Positions 12,802 through 21,800 of a DNA stretch of 30,517 nt are shown here, piece by piece. This DNA comes from CAZBUK01 sp964495085. Its GTDB lineage: Bacteria; Bacteroidota; Ignavibacteria; T3Sed10-11. The notes under the pieces were generated by a model. The model made no database searches and had not been told where the DNA came from. It saw only the letters and a program-made list of their open reading frames with translations. Within the stretch, counting starts at the first letter, position 1. Each line of letters begins with the position of its first letter. Both the position numbers and the translations under genes were made by a program. Location of the stretch: assembly GCA_964495085.1 (NCBI GenBank), contig CAZBUK010000043.1, positions 1 to 30,517 of the forward strand, in the 5' to 3' direction.

Positions 12802-14463
12802 TTAAATTTCCGTTAAATATTCATGAACAAGCTTGACGGCCATCGCTCCTTCACCGACGGCGGAAGCGACCCGGGGAATCGAGCCCGCACGTACATCGCC
12901 TGCCGCGAAGATCCCCGGTACGCTGGTTTCGAGAAGATACGGCTCCCGGTCCAGCTTCCAGTGCTGCCGGTAATCGGCGGCCGTAACCAGATCCCGGCCT
13001 GTGACTAAAAATCCTTTGGCATCCCGGATGATATTCGCGGGTATCCATTCGGTGTTTGGCCGTGCTCCGATAAAGACGAACAATGCGCCCGCTTCCCTGC
13101 TTTCCCTCTGATCCGTTTTCACATTGTGGAGCACGATGGATTCGAGACGGTTCTTGCCGGCGACCTCCGCCACTTTCGTATTCGGAAGGATGGTTATGTT
13201 GGGAGTCAAGCGGATCTGTTCGCACAGATAATTGGACATAGAGGACGAGATTCCTTCGCCTCGGATCACGACGTTAACCATCGAGGCGAACTTACTCAAA
13301 TGCATAGCCGCCTGACCCGCCGAGTTTCCCCCGCCCACGATAAACACGGGCACGCCGTTCATCGAGCGGGCTTCCGCGCTGACGGCGCCATAATAGATGC
13401 CCGCCCCTCCGAGCGATTCCACGCCCGGAATATCGAGCGTGCGGTAGCTGACGCCTGCGGTCAGTATGAGCGTCTTCGCGTGCAGTTCGGTGTTGTCGGA
13501 AAGTACGATCGTCTTCATCCCGTTGTTCAGACGTATGTGCTTCACTTCCTGGGGTGTGAGGATCTCGGTTCCGAATTTTATGGCCTGTGCAATAGCGCGG
13601 CGCGTGAGCTCGGAACCGGAGAGTCCCGTCGGAAATCCGAGATAGTTCTCGATCAGAGAACTGGTACCCGCCTGTCCGCCGGGCGCCCGCTTCTCGATCA
13701 GCAGCGTCTTCAGACCTTCCGAAGCGCCGTACACGGAAGAAGCCAACCCGGCCGGTCCCGCTCCGATGATGATCACGTCGTACATTTCCATAGCCGCCTT
13801 CGACTGCAGTCCCGTTCTTGCCGCAATATTGCTCAATGTCGGATCGGCGAGATTCTTCCCGTCCTCGAAAATCACAAGGGGAAGATTCGTAGGACCTAAA
13901 TTCAGGCTCTTCATAAATTCTTTCGCCTGGGGATTCGTCTCGGCATCGATCCAGTGATACGGGATCAGGTTTCCCATGAGGAAATCTTTGATTCGGTGCG
14001 ATTTGGGAGACCACTGAAATCCGATCAGCTTGATCCCCTCGAAACCCGGTTTATACCCGGCCTGCCATTCGTCGAGGAGTTCATCCATAACCGGGAAGAG
14101 GCGCTCTTCCGGGGGATCCCAGGGTTTCAGCAGGTAGTAATCAAGCTTCACGTCGTTGATCGCCTTGATCGCGGCTTTGGTATCCGAATAGGCGGTCAAA
14201 AGAACCCGCTTTGCGTCGGGATAAATTTCTTTTGCCTGTTCGAGCAGATCGACTCCCTCGATCTCGGGCATACGCTGGTCGGAGACGAAGAGTGCAACGG
14301 ATTCATCTCTGGTCTTCAGATCTTTGAAAAGCGCGAGCGCTTCGCGCGGAGAATCGGATGCCAGAACGCGGTAGTCGTCCCGGTACTGATTCTTCACGTC
14401 CCGGTGGATCGCCCGGATCACCTGCGGATCGTCGTCGATGAGAAATATGATCGGCCGTTTCAT
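12802..14463 (-). CDS. Receiver - glutaredoxin-like - thioredoxin-reductase-like fusion flavoprotein
   Basis: The 553-residue protein has three domains. A receiver (1-125) has DDD at 10-12, phospho-Asp62 in VSDQRMP, Thr90 and Lys113. A glutaredoxin/thioredoxin-like domain (about 143-220) follows, in which the usual CxxC position reads WSPKSH. A thioredoxin-reductase-like FAD/NAD(P)H domain (228-553) has the FAD loop GAGPAG (234-239), GGQAGTSSLIENYLG, the nucleotide loop VGGGNSAGQAA and the late FAD motif GIFAAGDVR. The reductase active-site CxxC is also absent, with GAGIYYGAVSAEA in its place. FAD and NAD(P)H binding look intact. It overlaps the upstream cyclic-nucleotide-binding kinase by ATGA, and this gene pair recurs in other bacteria (recollection). 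It is probably the kinase's output, with a flavin reaction gated by phosphorylation (inference). The electron acceptor is unknown. Confidence 0.92.
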   Translation of the reverse strand: MKRPIIFLIDDDPQVIRAIHRDVKNQYRDDYRVLASDSPREALALFKDLKTRDESVALFVSDQRMPEIEGVDLLEQAKEIYPDAKRVLLTAYSDTKAAIKAINDVKLDYYLLKPWDPPEERLFPVMDELLDEWQAGYKPGFEGIKLIGFQWSPKSHRIKDFLMGNLIPYHWIDAETNPQAKEFMKSLNLGPTNLPLVIFEDGKNLADPTLSNIAARTGLQSKAAMEMYDVIIIGAGPAGLASSVYGASEGLKTLLIEKRAPGGQAGTSSLIENYLGFPTGLSGSELTRRAIAQAIKFGTEILTPQEVKHIRLNNGMKTIVLSDNTELHAKTLILTAGVSYRTLDIPGVESLGGAGIYYGAVSAEARSMNGVPVFIVGGGNSAGQAAMHLSKFASMVNVVIRGEGISSSMSNYLCEQIRLTPNITILPNTKVAEVAGKNRLESIVLHNVKTDQRESREAGALFVFIGARPNTEWIPANIIRDAKGFLVTGRDLVTAADYRQHWKLDREPYLLETSVPGIFAAGDVRAGSIPRVASAVGEGAMAVKLVHEYLTEI

Positions 14464-15896
14464 GAGATGATACCGCTCACGGATTGTTCATGTTGCAGTG
14501 CTTTTGAGAGCGCGGGAAGGCAGGTGACGAACTCGGTATTACCCGGTTCCGAAATCACCTTGATTTCCCCCTGGTGATGGGTAACGATGCGCTTCACCAT
14601 ATCGAGTCCCAACCCGATCCCCTTGCCCACGCCCTTCGTCGTGAAGAAGGGATCGAATATTTTATTTCTGATATCCTGCGGAATTCCTTTCCCCGTATCT
14701 CTGACGCTTACCCTTACCATATTCCGTTCCACTGCCGTTTCGATCGTGAGCTTTCCGCCCGATTCCATGGCATCGATCGCGTTGTCGATGATGTTCGTCC
14801 ATATCTGGTTGAGTTCGCCGGGAAACGCATGCACGTGCGGAATATCGGATGCGTACCGTTTCACGATCTGAATGTTCTTAACCTTCATCTTATGATTGAG
14901 CAGCACCAGCGTCGTATCCAGGCCGTCGTGGATGTCGGTCGGCTGCATATCGTACGTGCGGTCCATATGCGCATACGATTTGATCGAATTGACGAGCTGC
15001 GAGATTCTCGACGAGGCTTTTTGTATCTCCAGGACCAATCGTTCTGCGGAGACCACGTTCTCCGCCCAGGGCATGAGCTGTCTGATCGTTGCAGCATCGA
15101 GCCCGTTCAGAACACTCTTCAACTCGGCGGTCGAGATGCCGATCTCGGCGAAGGTCTCGGCGATTCGCATCCCTTCGTGTATATCGAGGACGTCGAGTTC
15201 GTCGAGCAGCTCTTCTTCCAACTGTGCTTTATCGAGCGGGGAAAGGGTACTGAACAACGATTGAGCCGCTTTTTCCTTCAGGATCAGAAGAATCTCGGTG
15301 ATTCGATCCTTCTCCGGAAGGGTCTCAAGCAGCCGAAGCACATAATCGATCTCCTTCAGCATCCTGTTGCTCAGTTCGGAAGATGTGCGTTGGATTGCTG
15401 CCGCCGGATTATTGAGTTCGTGCGCAAGTCCCGCGGACATTCTCCCGAGTGCGCTCATCTTCTCCTGCTGCTGGTGGCTCGCGGTGAATTCGCGCACCCG
15501 GTCGGTGAGCAATTCCACAAAGCACTTGACGAGATCGGGAAAGCGTCTCTCCATCTCTGCGAAATGGCGCTTATGCAGCATAAGCGCATGCCCCTGGCTT
15601 GTGGAGATCGAGTAACCGGGGGATGTCTTCATACGGGAATACGGAAGCAGACCGCTGATATCTCCCACCTTCCATGTCCGTATATACGAAAGCTGTCCGT
15701 TCGTATCCCAGTAAAAATCGAAGCTGCCGCTGAGAGGTATCCACATTTCGTCGACGGGGTCTCCGGTTTTGAACAGAACCTCATCGACTTTAAACGTCTG
15801 TATCTTAGAATGGTCGATGATCCATTGGAGCGTCTCGTCCGCGAAGTCGCTCAACCGCGACACTTTGCGAAGATCATCAACCGTGACCTGTGGCAT
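14460..15896 (-). CDS. Cyclic-nucleotide-binding-domain histidine kinase
   Basis: The 478-residue soluble protein starts with a cNMP-binding/Crp-type sensor domain (about 10-130: EVLFKTGDPVDEMWIPLSG, then VGDISGLLPYSRMKTSPG). A kinase core follows with phospho-acceptor His159 in GLAHELNNPAAA, a long helical insertion (about 170-300), and an ATPase domain with N box NQIWTNIIDNAIDAME, G1 DTGKGIP, F box FDPFFTTKG and G2 GKGIGLGL. No membrane segment is seen, so it senses an internal cue, perhaps a cyclic nucleotide; the binding residues were not checked against a structure. ATG 15896 is preferred, with MPQVTVDDL matching the usual domain start, although no good ribosome-binding site is visible. 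A TTG at 15971 would add a poorly conserved-looking stretch. Its stop overlaps the next start as ATGA, so the flavoprotein fusion is its coupled partner. Confidence 0.92.
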   Translation of the reverse strand: MPQVTVDDLRKVSRLSDFADETLQWIIDHSKIQTFKVDEVLFKTGDPVDEMWIPLSGSFDFYWDTNGQLSYIRTWKVGDISGLLPYSRMKTSPGYSISTSQGHALMLHKRHFAEMERRFPDLVKCFVELLTDRVREFTASHQQQEKMSALGRMSAGLAHELNNPAAAIQRTSSELSNRMLKEIDYVLRLLETLPEKDRITEILLILKEKAAQSLFSTLSPLDKAQLEEELLDELDVLDIHEGMRIAETFAEIGISTAELKSVLNGLDAATIRQLMPWAENVVSAERLVLEIQKASSRISQLVNSIKSYAHMDRTYDMQPTDIHDGLDTTLVLLNHKMKVKNIQIVKRYASDIPHVHAFPGELNQIWTNIIDNAIDAMESGGKLTIETAVERNMVRVSVRDTGKGIPQDIRNKIFDPFFTTKGVGKGIGLGLDMVKRIVTHHQGEIKVISEPGNTEFVTCLPALSKALQHEQSVSGIIS

Positions 15897-16138
15897 GGAA
15901 GTGGACACGTTCAAGAAGTATATATAGAATGATTTTATATTGAGTATGTTAATTGTGCACTCTACACACAATCACATATCTATGGGATATTCAGATCGCA
16001 GCGAAAAACTGACTTGTATATACGGAATTTTCACAGCTTGTTGCGTGTCGCGTTCGTGTCCATCTGAAATCGGGGTGCGGCCGGAACGAACTCCACTACC
16101 GGTTCAAAAGATAGGACATCGGGGGAGCAAAGTCAATT

Positions 16139-17125
16139 TTAATCCGGACGGGAGGCCGGAATAAGGAGCAGGATGCCGAAGTATTCCTGCGGATCCGTCC
16201 AGATACTTACTGTCCTCATGCCGCCCCGCGCAGCCAGATCCCCGAACTCCTGGAGTGAGTACTTGTACGAATTTTCCGTATGGATGCTCTCCTCGCGTTC
16301 GAACATGATCTCAGTATCGCCTACCAGTACCGTCTGTGCCTGCACGCTTGTCAGGTGCATTTCGATCCGTCCTTGAAACGGATCATAAAACGCGTAGTGT
16401 CTGAACAGATCCGGACGGAAATTTGCACAGAGTTCTCTGTTGATCCTTACCAGGATATTCTTGTTGAACGCCTCCGTCACCCCCTCGCTGTCGTTATACG
16501 CGGCATGCAGAACCGCAGGATCCTTCTTCAGATCGACGCCGACCAGGAGGCACCCCTTTTCCCCAATAAGACGTCCGGTGTTCCGCAGAAAACCGGCGGC
16601 GTCTTCGGGGTCGAAATTTCCGATTGTGGAGCCGGAAAAAAAAGATACCACGCGCGTCTCCGGATCCGGGATCGTCGGCAGGACGACGGGTTCTGCATAG
16701 TCCGTACACAGGGGGTGGATGGGGAGAGACGGATACCTGAACGAAAGACTGCGGCAGGCAGCGGTGAGATACTCATCCGAGATATCGACCGGTACGTACG
16801 TGCGCACGTCGCGGATAGTATCGAGGAGGATGCGTGTTTTTTCGCTGCTCCCGCTTCCGAACTCCACCAGAACGATATTCGAACCGATCTCCGATACGAT
16901 CGACCGGATATTGTTTTTCATTATGGAAAATTCGATCGAGGTCAGATAATACTCTGCCAGCCCGCAAATCCGGTCGAACAGTTTTGATCCTTCGTCGTCG
17001 TAAAAATACTTCGACGGGATGCTCTTTTGATTTCCGCCCAATCCGCGTAGCACATCCCGGAGAAATTTCTCTCTTCTTCCCGCCGCTGCATCGTGATCGC
17101 GAGCGGCCGTTTGTACCCTGTTCAT
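16139..17125 (-). CDS. egtD: L-histidine N-alpha-methyltransferase EgtD
   Basis: EgtD adds three methyl groups from S-adenosylmethionine to the alpha-amino group of histidine, giving hercynine, the first step of ergothioneine synthesis. The 328-residue length is normal for the family (about 320). Family marks are PSKYFYDDEGSKLFD (37-51) with a following EYYLTSIE stretch, the SAM-binding loop FGSGSSEKT (89-97), VPVDIS, and FFSGSTIGNF. Near the C terminus, IHTENSYKYS matches the part of EgtD that helps hold the histidine substrate. The start overlaps the stop of egtB as ATGA, so both are coupled in one operon with egtB first. No clear terminator follows. Confidence 0.95.
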   Translation of the reverse strand: MNRVQTAARDHDAAAGRREKFLRDVLRGLGGNQKSIPSKYFYDDEGSKLFDRICGLAEYYLTSIEFSIMKNNIRSIVSEIGSNIVLVEFGSGSSEKTRILLDTIRDVRTYVPVDISDEYLTAACRSLSFRYPSLPIHPLCTDYAEPVVLPTIPDPETRVVSFFSGSTIGNFDPEDAAGFLRNTGRLIGEKGCLLVGVDLKKDPAVLHAAYNDSEGVTEAFNKNILVRINRELCANFRPDLFRHYAFYDPFQGRIEMHLTSVQAQTVLVGDTEIMFEREESIHTENSYKYSLQEFGDLAARGGMRTVSIWTDPQEYFGILLLIPASRPD

Positions 17126-18429
17126 ACGGTTTCCGCCAATCGTATACCGGAGAATTGCCAGCGTGCATGCGGATCGAAAAAATTTCTATACGTCTTGCGT
17201 ATATGTGTCTGCGAGGTAGCGCAGGAACCGCCGCGCAGGACGAACTGATTGCACATGAACTTCCCGTTGTATTCGCCGATCGCTCCTTCGGCGGGTTTAT
17301 ATCCGGGGTACGGCGAATAATGGCTGTGCGTCCACTCCCACACATCGCCGTAGAGTTGGAGCGGGCGGTTGTCGTCGCTCGATTTTTCAGCCGCAGGGAC
17401 TGGGTGATATGCTTCGTTTTCGACAAAGTTGCCGGTGCGGGGAATTTCTCCCGCCGCGACTTCCCACTCGGATTCGAACGGTAATCTGGCCCCGGCCCAT
17501 CGCGCGTATGCATCCGCTTCAAAGTAGCTCACATGGCAGACGGGTTCTCCCGGGACGACCTTCCTGAAGCCCCCGAGGGTCAGCATCCACCACTCGCCGT
17601 CGCGCTGCTCCCAGTACAACGGCGCCTGCCATCCGTTCCGATTGACTGCATCCCATCCGAGAGAGAGCCAGAGTTCCGAGCGCCGGTAGCCGCCGTCGGA
17701 TATGAACTCCATATATTCGCCGTTCGTGATCAGCCGGGAGCCGAGACTATACGGCTCCAGAAAAACCCGGTGCCGGGGTCCTTCGTTATCGTAGCAGAAC
17801 CCTTCTCCTTCGAATCCGATGCGATAAATCCCCTCCGGAAAAGATATCCACGCGTGCTGCCGCACATGTCCGTCACTCTCCGGTTGTGCGGGTATATAGA
17901 CCGGGTGAAGGGGATTCTGGGCGAATACATATTTGATGTCGGTGAGCAGGAGTTCCTGATGCTGCTGCTCGTGATGGCAGCCGAGCGTGATCAACGGAGC
18001 GACGGCTCCGATTGTCCCCTCATCGGCGGATTCGATGAACCGCGACATATTCTCATCGATATGGCGTCTGTATTCGAACGTATCCTTCACGGTCGGACGG
18101 GAGATGAGTCCTCGTTTGGGTCTGCTGTGCATCGGTCCCGCCTGTATGTAGTAAGAATTAAACAGGAACTCATACCGCCGGTCGAGAGGTAAGTACTTCT
18201 TCATATACCGTTTCAGGACGAAAGCTTCGAAGAACCAGCTCGTATGAGCAAGATGCCATTTTGTAGGACTCACCTCTTCGACGGGTTGTACGACGTAATC
18301 TTCCGCAGAGAGCGGTCCGCAGAGTTTTTCCGTAAAAGCACGCACAGCCCGGTATTCGGAGAGGAAGTTGTCGATACCGTTTGAGCCGGCTGCATATAGT
18401 GCGCCGGTACCCTGTGTGGAAGTATCCAT
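17122..18429 (-). CDS. egtB: Ergothioneine biosynthesis iron-dependent sulfoxide synthase EgtB
   Basis: EgtB is a non-haem iron enzyme that uses oxygen to join hercynine to a thiol donor, forming the sulfoxide precursor of ergothioneine. From ATG 18429 it has 435 residues, normal for the family. An N-terminal DinB-like helical domain holds WHLAHTSWFFE (58-68) and the iron motif H-x3-H-x-E in HEQQHQE (153-159). A C-terminal FGE-sulfatase-like domain holds ARLPFESEWEVAA, GDVWEWTHS and FVLRGGSC. His62, His153 and His157 are the expected iron ligands. No egtA, egtC or egtE is nearby, so cysteine may be the donor, as in some bacterial EgtBs. Ten Ns lie six bases before the ATG and hide the ribosome-binding site. 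The start is therefore provisional. Confidence 0.95.
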   Translation of the reverse strand: MDTSTQGTGALYAAGSNGIDNFLSEYRAVRAFTEKLCGPLSAEDYVVQPVEEVSPTKWHLAHTSWFFEAFVLKRYMKKYLPLDRRYEFLFNSYYIQAGPMHSRPKRGLISRPTVKDTFEYRRHIDENMSRFIESADEGTIGAVAPLITLGCHHEQQHQELLLTDIKYVFAQNPLHPVYIPAQPESDGHVRQHAWISFPEGIYRIGFEGEGFCYDNEGPRHRVFLEPYSLGSRLITNGEYMEFISDGGYRRSELWLSLGWDAVNRNGWQAPLYWEQRDGEWWMLTLGGFRKVVPGEPVCHVSYFEADAYARWAGARLPFESEWEVAAGEIPRTGNFVENEAYHPVPAAEKSSDDNRPLQLYGDVWEWTHSHYSPYPGYKPAEGAIGEYNGKFMCNQFVLRGGSCATSQTHIRKTYRNFFDPHARWQFSGIRLAETV

Positions 18430-18435
18430 AACGTT

Positions 18436-18445
18436 NNNNNNNNNN
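18436..18445. other. Assembly gap (10 Ns)
   Basis: Ten consecutive undetermined bases sit immediately upstream of egtB. The true gap length is unknown, so the distance between the egtB start and its promoter cannot be measured. The join of the two sides is an assembly inference. Confidence 0.99.
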
Positions 18446-18482
18446 TGCATTATTGAGTTTTTAGTGTTTTCAAACCGATTCC

Positions 18483-18511
18483 ATAATAATAAATCGGAAT
18501 GGCGGAGTCAA
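18483..18511 (-). promoter_or_regulatory. Sigma-70-type promoter of egtBD
   Basis: On the minus strand, TTGACT (18506-18511) is followed by exactly 17 bases and TATTAT (18483-18488). Each box matches five of six consensus positions. Transcription would start near 18476, about 45 bases before egtB, not counting the gap. Confidence 0.6.
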
Positions 18512-18595
18512 ATTCCCCGGTATGCAGGCCGGGAAATTAAATATGGAACAGCGCGCCTATACGCGGTTCTCTATACACCGAGAGCGGTACTATAA

Positions 18596-18624
18596 TTGAC
18601 AATATCGTTTCAATTTCGTAACAT
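18596..18624 (+). promoter_or_regulatory. Possible promoter of the giant TPR gene
   Basis: A perfect TTGACA (18596-18601), a 17-base spacer and TAACAT (18619-18624, four of six) lie on the plus strand. The start would be near 18631, leaving a leader of about 210 bases. The -10 box is mediocre, so this is a moderate call. Confidence 0.4.
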
Positions 18625-18839
18625 TCCAATCGTTTGCAAAAGATATACAGTTCGAAAATCGACAACCTCTATCGGGTGGATGGACTGTCTGTTTGTTCCG
18701 ATCAAAACATCAGACAGGATCCTGTGCCGTCTCTGCCTGCCTGAAAATCATCACCGAACATGAAATCGGCTCTTTACGAGTACCGGCCAACCGGCCGTAC
18801 TCCCGTCGCTGATCAATCTATAATAACGAGGGTTGTCAC

Positions 18840-21800
18840 ATGAAACTCTCAGAGATATTACCCCCGTCCGATCTGTTGCGAAACATCGAGGGAGTCGAGG
18901 GGGGACTCCGTCAGAGAAGACGCATCGGGACGCTCGGATGGATCGGTTTTCTTGCGGCCTCTTCGATACAGGTCGTGACAATGATTATCGACAGCGACGT
19001 GTGGAAGGCTCTGATATCGTTCGATTTCACCGTGCTGACCGCGAATTGGCAGTATCTTCTTCCACTCTGCATAGCGGTTCCGCTTCTCCTGGTCGCAGGG
19101 TGGTCGAGATTCTGGCTTCAGGAATCGGAAGCCCCGTTCAGGTACACATGTTCGATAGACGATTTCAACCCGCTCGAAACCACCGAGAAGGTCCCTTCGT
19201 TCGCCTGGTTCTCCCATGATCTCTCGGAGAAGTTGACCCGCCGCATCGGAAGACTCTCCCTCCTCGATCAGACCAAAGCGGCGGCCGGACAGGCTGAGGA
19301 GCGTGAGGGTGTCCGGCGCGAATCGCATATTCACATTTCCGGACATTACGGCGTACGAGAGAAACCCGACGGCAGCCTCTTCGTCGAGGTTATGCCACGT
19401 GTGCGCATCGGTCCGCCGGGAAAACCGGAAACCCTCGCACATCCGGTTACTTTTAAACTGAGAACGCTTCGGCAGAACGGCAGCACGACTCCTTCGATCG
19501 ATACGAAGACATACGAACAGCTTCTCGAGCGCATTTACTCAAGCGTCGCAACCGAGATCTACAAGCAGATCGAGAAGGATGTCGAAGGCAAGATCGAACT
19601 GCTCCCGACTAGGCGTTTCAAAGCGGTCGCGTTGTTTTATGAAGCCGAAGATTATGCGCGATCGAACACGCTCGACGCTTACGATGAAGCGCTCCGGCTC
19701 TACGATCGTGCGATCCGGCTCTTCGACCCGGCCTGGCAGGCGGGATCTGCGTATCCTTTCCGCCGGACGATGCATTCGATCAGGGTGCGGATATCGTCGT
19801 TGCGAAGCGCCGCACGGCGGACCGCCTCCTTGATCTATGAGAAAGCCGCACATCACGAGATACTCTGCGCCCGGGCCGAGATAGGTTATACCAATATGCT
19901 ATTATACCGGAGGATCCTCGCGGGCATATCGGGGCGGCGATTGAATCCGGTCTTCGAAACCAGGCGTGTCGCTACGAGAGCGGTCGAGCGTCTCCGCACC
20001 CTCCCCCAAGACATCGACGGCCAGCGTCAATTTCTTTTCAGCGCATACGTTACCCTTGCACTCAGCTGGTACTATCTCGGCTCTCAGGAACGGGGAGAAC
20101 GATACCTCCGGCATGCAGCTGAACTCGATCCTCCCGGCTCCGAACGCGATCCCCGGTATCTTTTCGCAAAAGCCGTACAAACTTCGCAGCTCCGATCGCG
20201 TATGCAGCTCCTCCGCCGTGCCGTCGAGCTCGATCACCGGTTTGAGGTGGCTCAGTTCGAACTGGCCATTGCTTACGAATCATTATGGCGATCGAGGCCG
20301 ACGCTCGAAACCAACGTTGCCGATATGGTATTCAGGGAGTATGCGGAGGTGCTCCGTATAAATCCCGGCAACATCGGCGCCTGGGCGAACCTCGGATATA
20401 TGCACTGGCTGTTGGATAATGTCGACGATGCCAGGGATATGTTCGAAAACGGAAGAGAATATAAGGCGATCAAACGGGAAACCTTCGTTGCCGAGCTCGA
20501 CTACGGCAGGGCCCGTATCGCCGCCGAACAGGGAAATCTCATCGACGCATACCGCCACTATGCCGACGCCGTCTCAGCGCATGTCGCGCAAGGGTTTTCG
20601 CATGTCCAGGAGGATTTTTCCGCCTACCTGTTTCGCTCCATCGACGAGACTATTCTGAATCGATATAAGCAATACAGAGATAGAACGCAGAAGAACTATG
20701 AATTCTGGCTGGGGGTGCGGAAGAAACGATTGTCGATCCGCGGAATCCTTGATACGCTTGAGTCGAATAATGCCGACGGCGCAGCCGGCATTCTCGCTCA
20801 ATTTTTCAGAGCGGTCCCGGCGTATCTGACGACATCCGAGAAGCAGCGGATCGCCGCCGCGTTTCCCGATCTCAGTTTCGAGAAAACAGCACATGCGATC
20901 GAAACAGGAAATAAAGAGGGTTACGCCGCCGTTGCCCGGGAGAAGGATGTAGCGGAAATCCTCGATTCCTATATTCCCACGGCGCGCATGTGCAAATCCG
21001 TGTTCGCGTTCGTGATGGACGAATTCGGGCAGGCTTGTCATTATTACTATCTTCGGTCGGGAGATGCCGAACGGCTTGATGAAGCCCGCTCCGTATATCA
21101 CGCCGCAATCGATCTGAACCGGAATTATGTCACGCCGCACTTCAATCTGTTCAGACTCGGCTACCGGGTCGAACCGAAGGATCCCTGGGAAGAACAATTG
21201 AAATCTCTGGAGGAGATCAAGAAAACGCTGGATGAGGTAACGCGGCTGGAACCGACCTGGCCGAACGGACTGCTCGCTATGGCGGAGCTGGAAGCAAAGA
21301 TAGCGCATATCCAATTCGAGCGGGCGCGGGAACTGGAATCTCAATCGGAGTCGTTCAGGCAAAGGGGAATCGCCCTGAAGCAACAGGCAGATCTACGTGG
21401 CATACAGCCGCAGGAAACGACCGGACCGACTACCGGACTTACAGCTTCCGTTCAGGGGGGATCGGGCGGTACAACGGGAACCGGATTCATGAGTCCGGCG
21501 GTCCCGAAGCAGGACCTGTTCGTTTCGGAATTCATTTCATTCGAGGAAACCGTCCGCCGGCGACAGGAAGCGGCGGACAAAGAAAAACGGGTAAGAGATC
21601 TCCGGAACGCAGCGTTAACAAATCTCAAGGAAGCTCTCGACGGACTTCGCATCCTGCTGCCGCACGCATGGATCGAGATGAATCCGACGGATCTGACGGG
21701 GAAGGGATTAAAGTCGCTCCTGCAGCGTTCCGATGTCGATTGGGTAAAGGAGTTCGACGATCTTCAGGTGAGAGCTCTTTTCACCTGGGCTAAAATCGTC

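Larger units (their letters stand above)
18446..18839. other. Divergent intergenic region between egtB and the giant TPR gene
   Basis: About 394 bases without a gene separate two divergent genes. The region holds a strong minus-strand promoter for egtB, a plausible plus-strand promoter for the TPR gene, a seven-base inverted repeat (CTGTCTG at 18685-18691, CAGACAG at 18711-18717) in the TPR leader, and a GAGGG ribosome-binding site about seven bases before the ATG at 18840. The long leader of about 210 bases could carry regulation. Confidence 0.6.

Noticed and set aside
13126..13899. A 257-codon plus-strand frame opposite the flavoprotein fusion
   Set aside because: It is antisense to clear FAD/NAD(P)H motifs and has no recognisable domain or ribosome-binding site.
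18819..18824. Perfect TATAAT just before the TPR gene
   Set aside because: It has no -35 box at proper spacing, and a start here would leave the mRNA without its ribosome-binding site.
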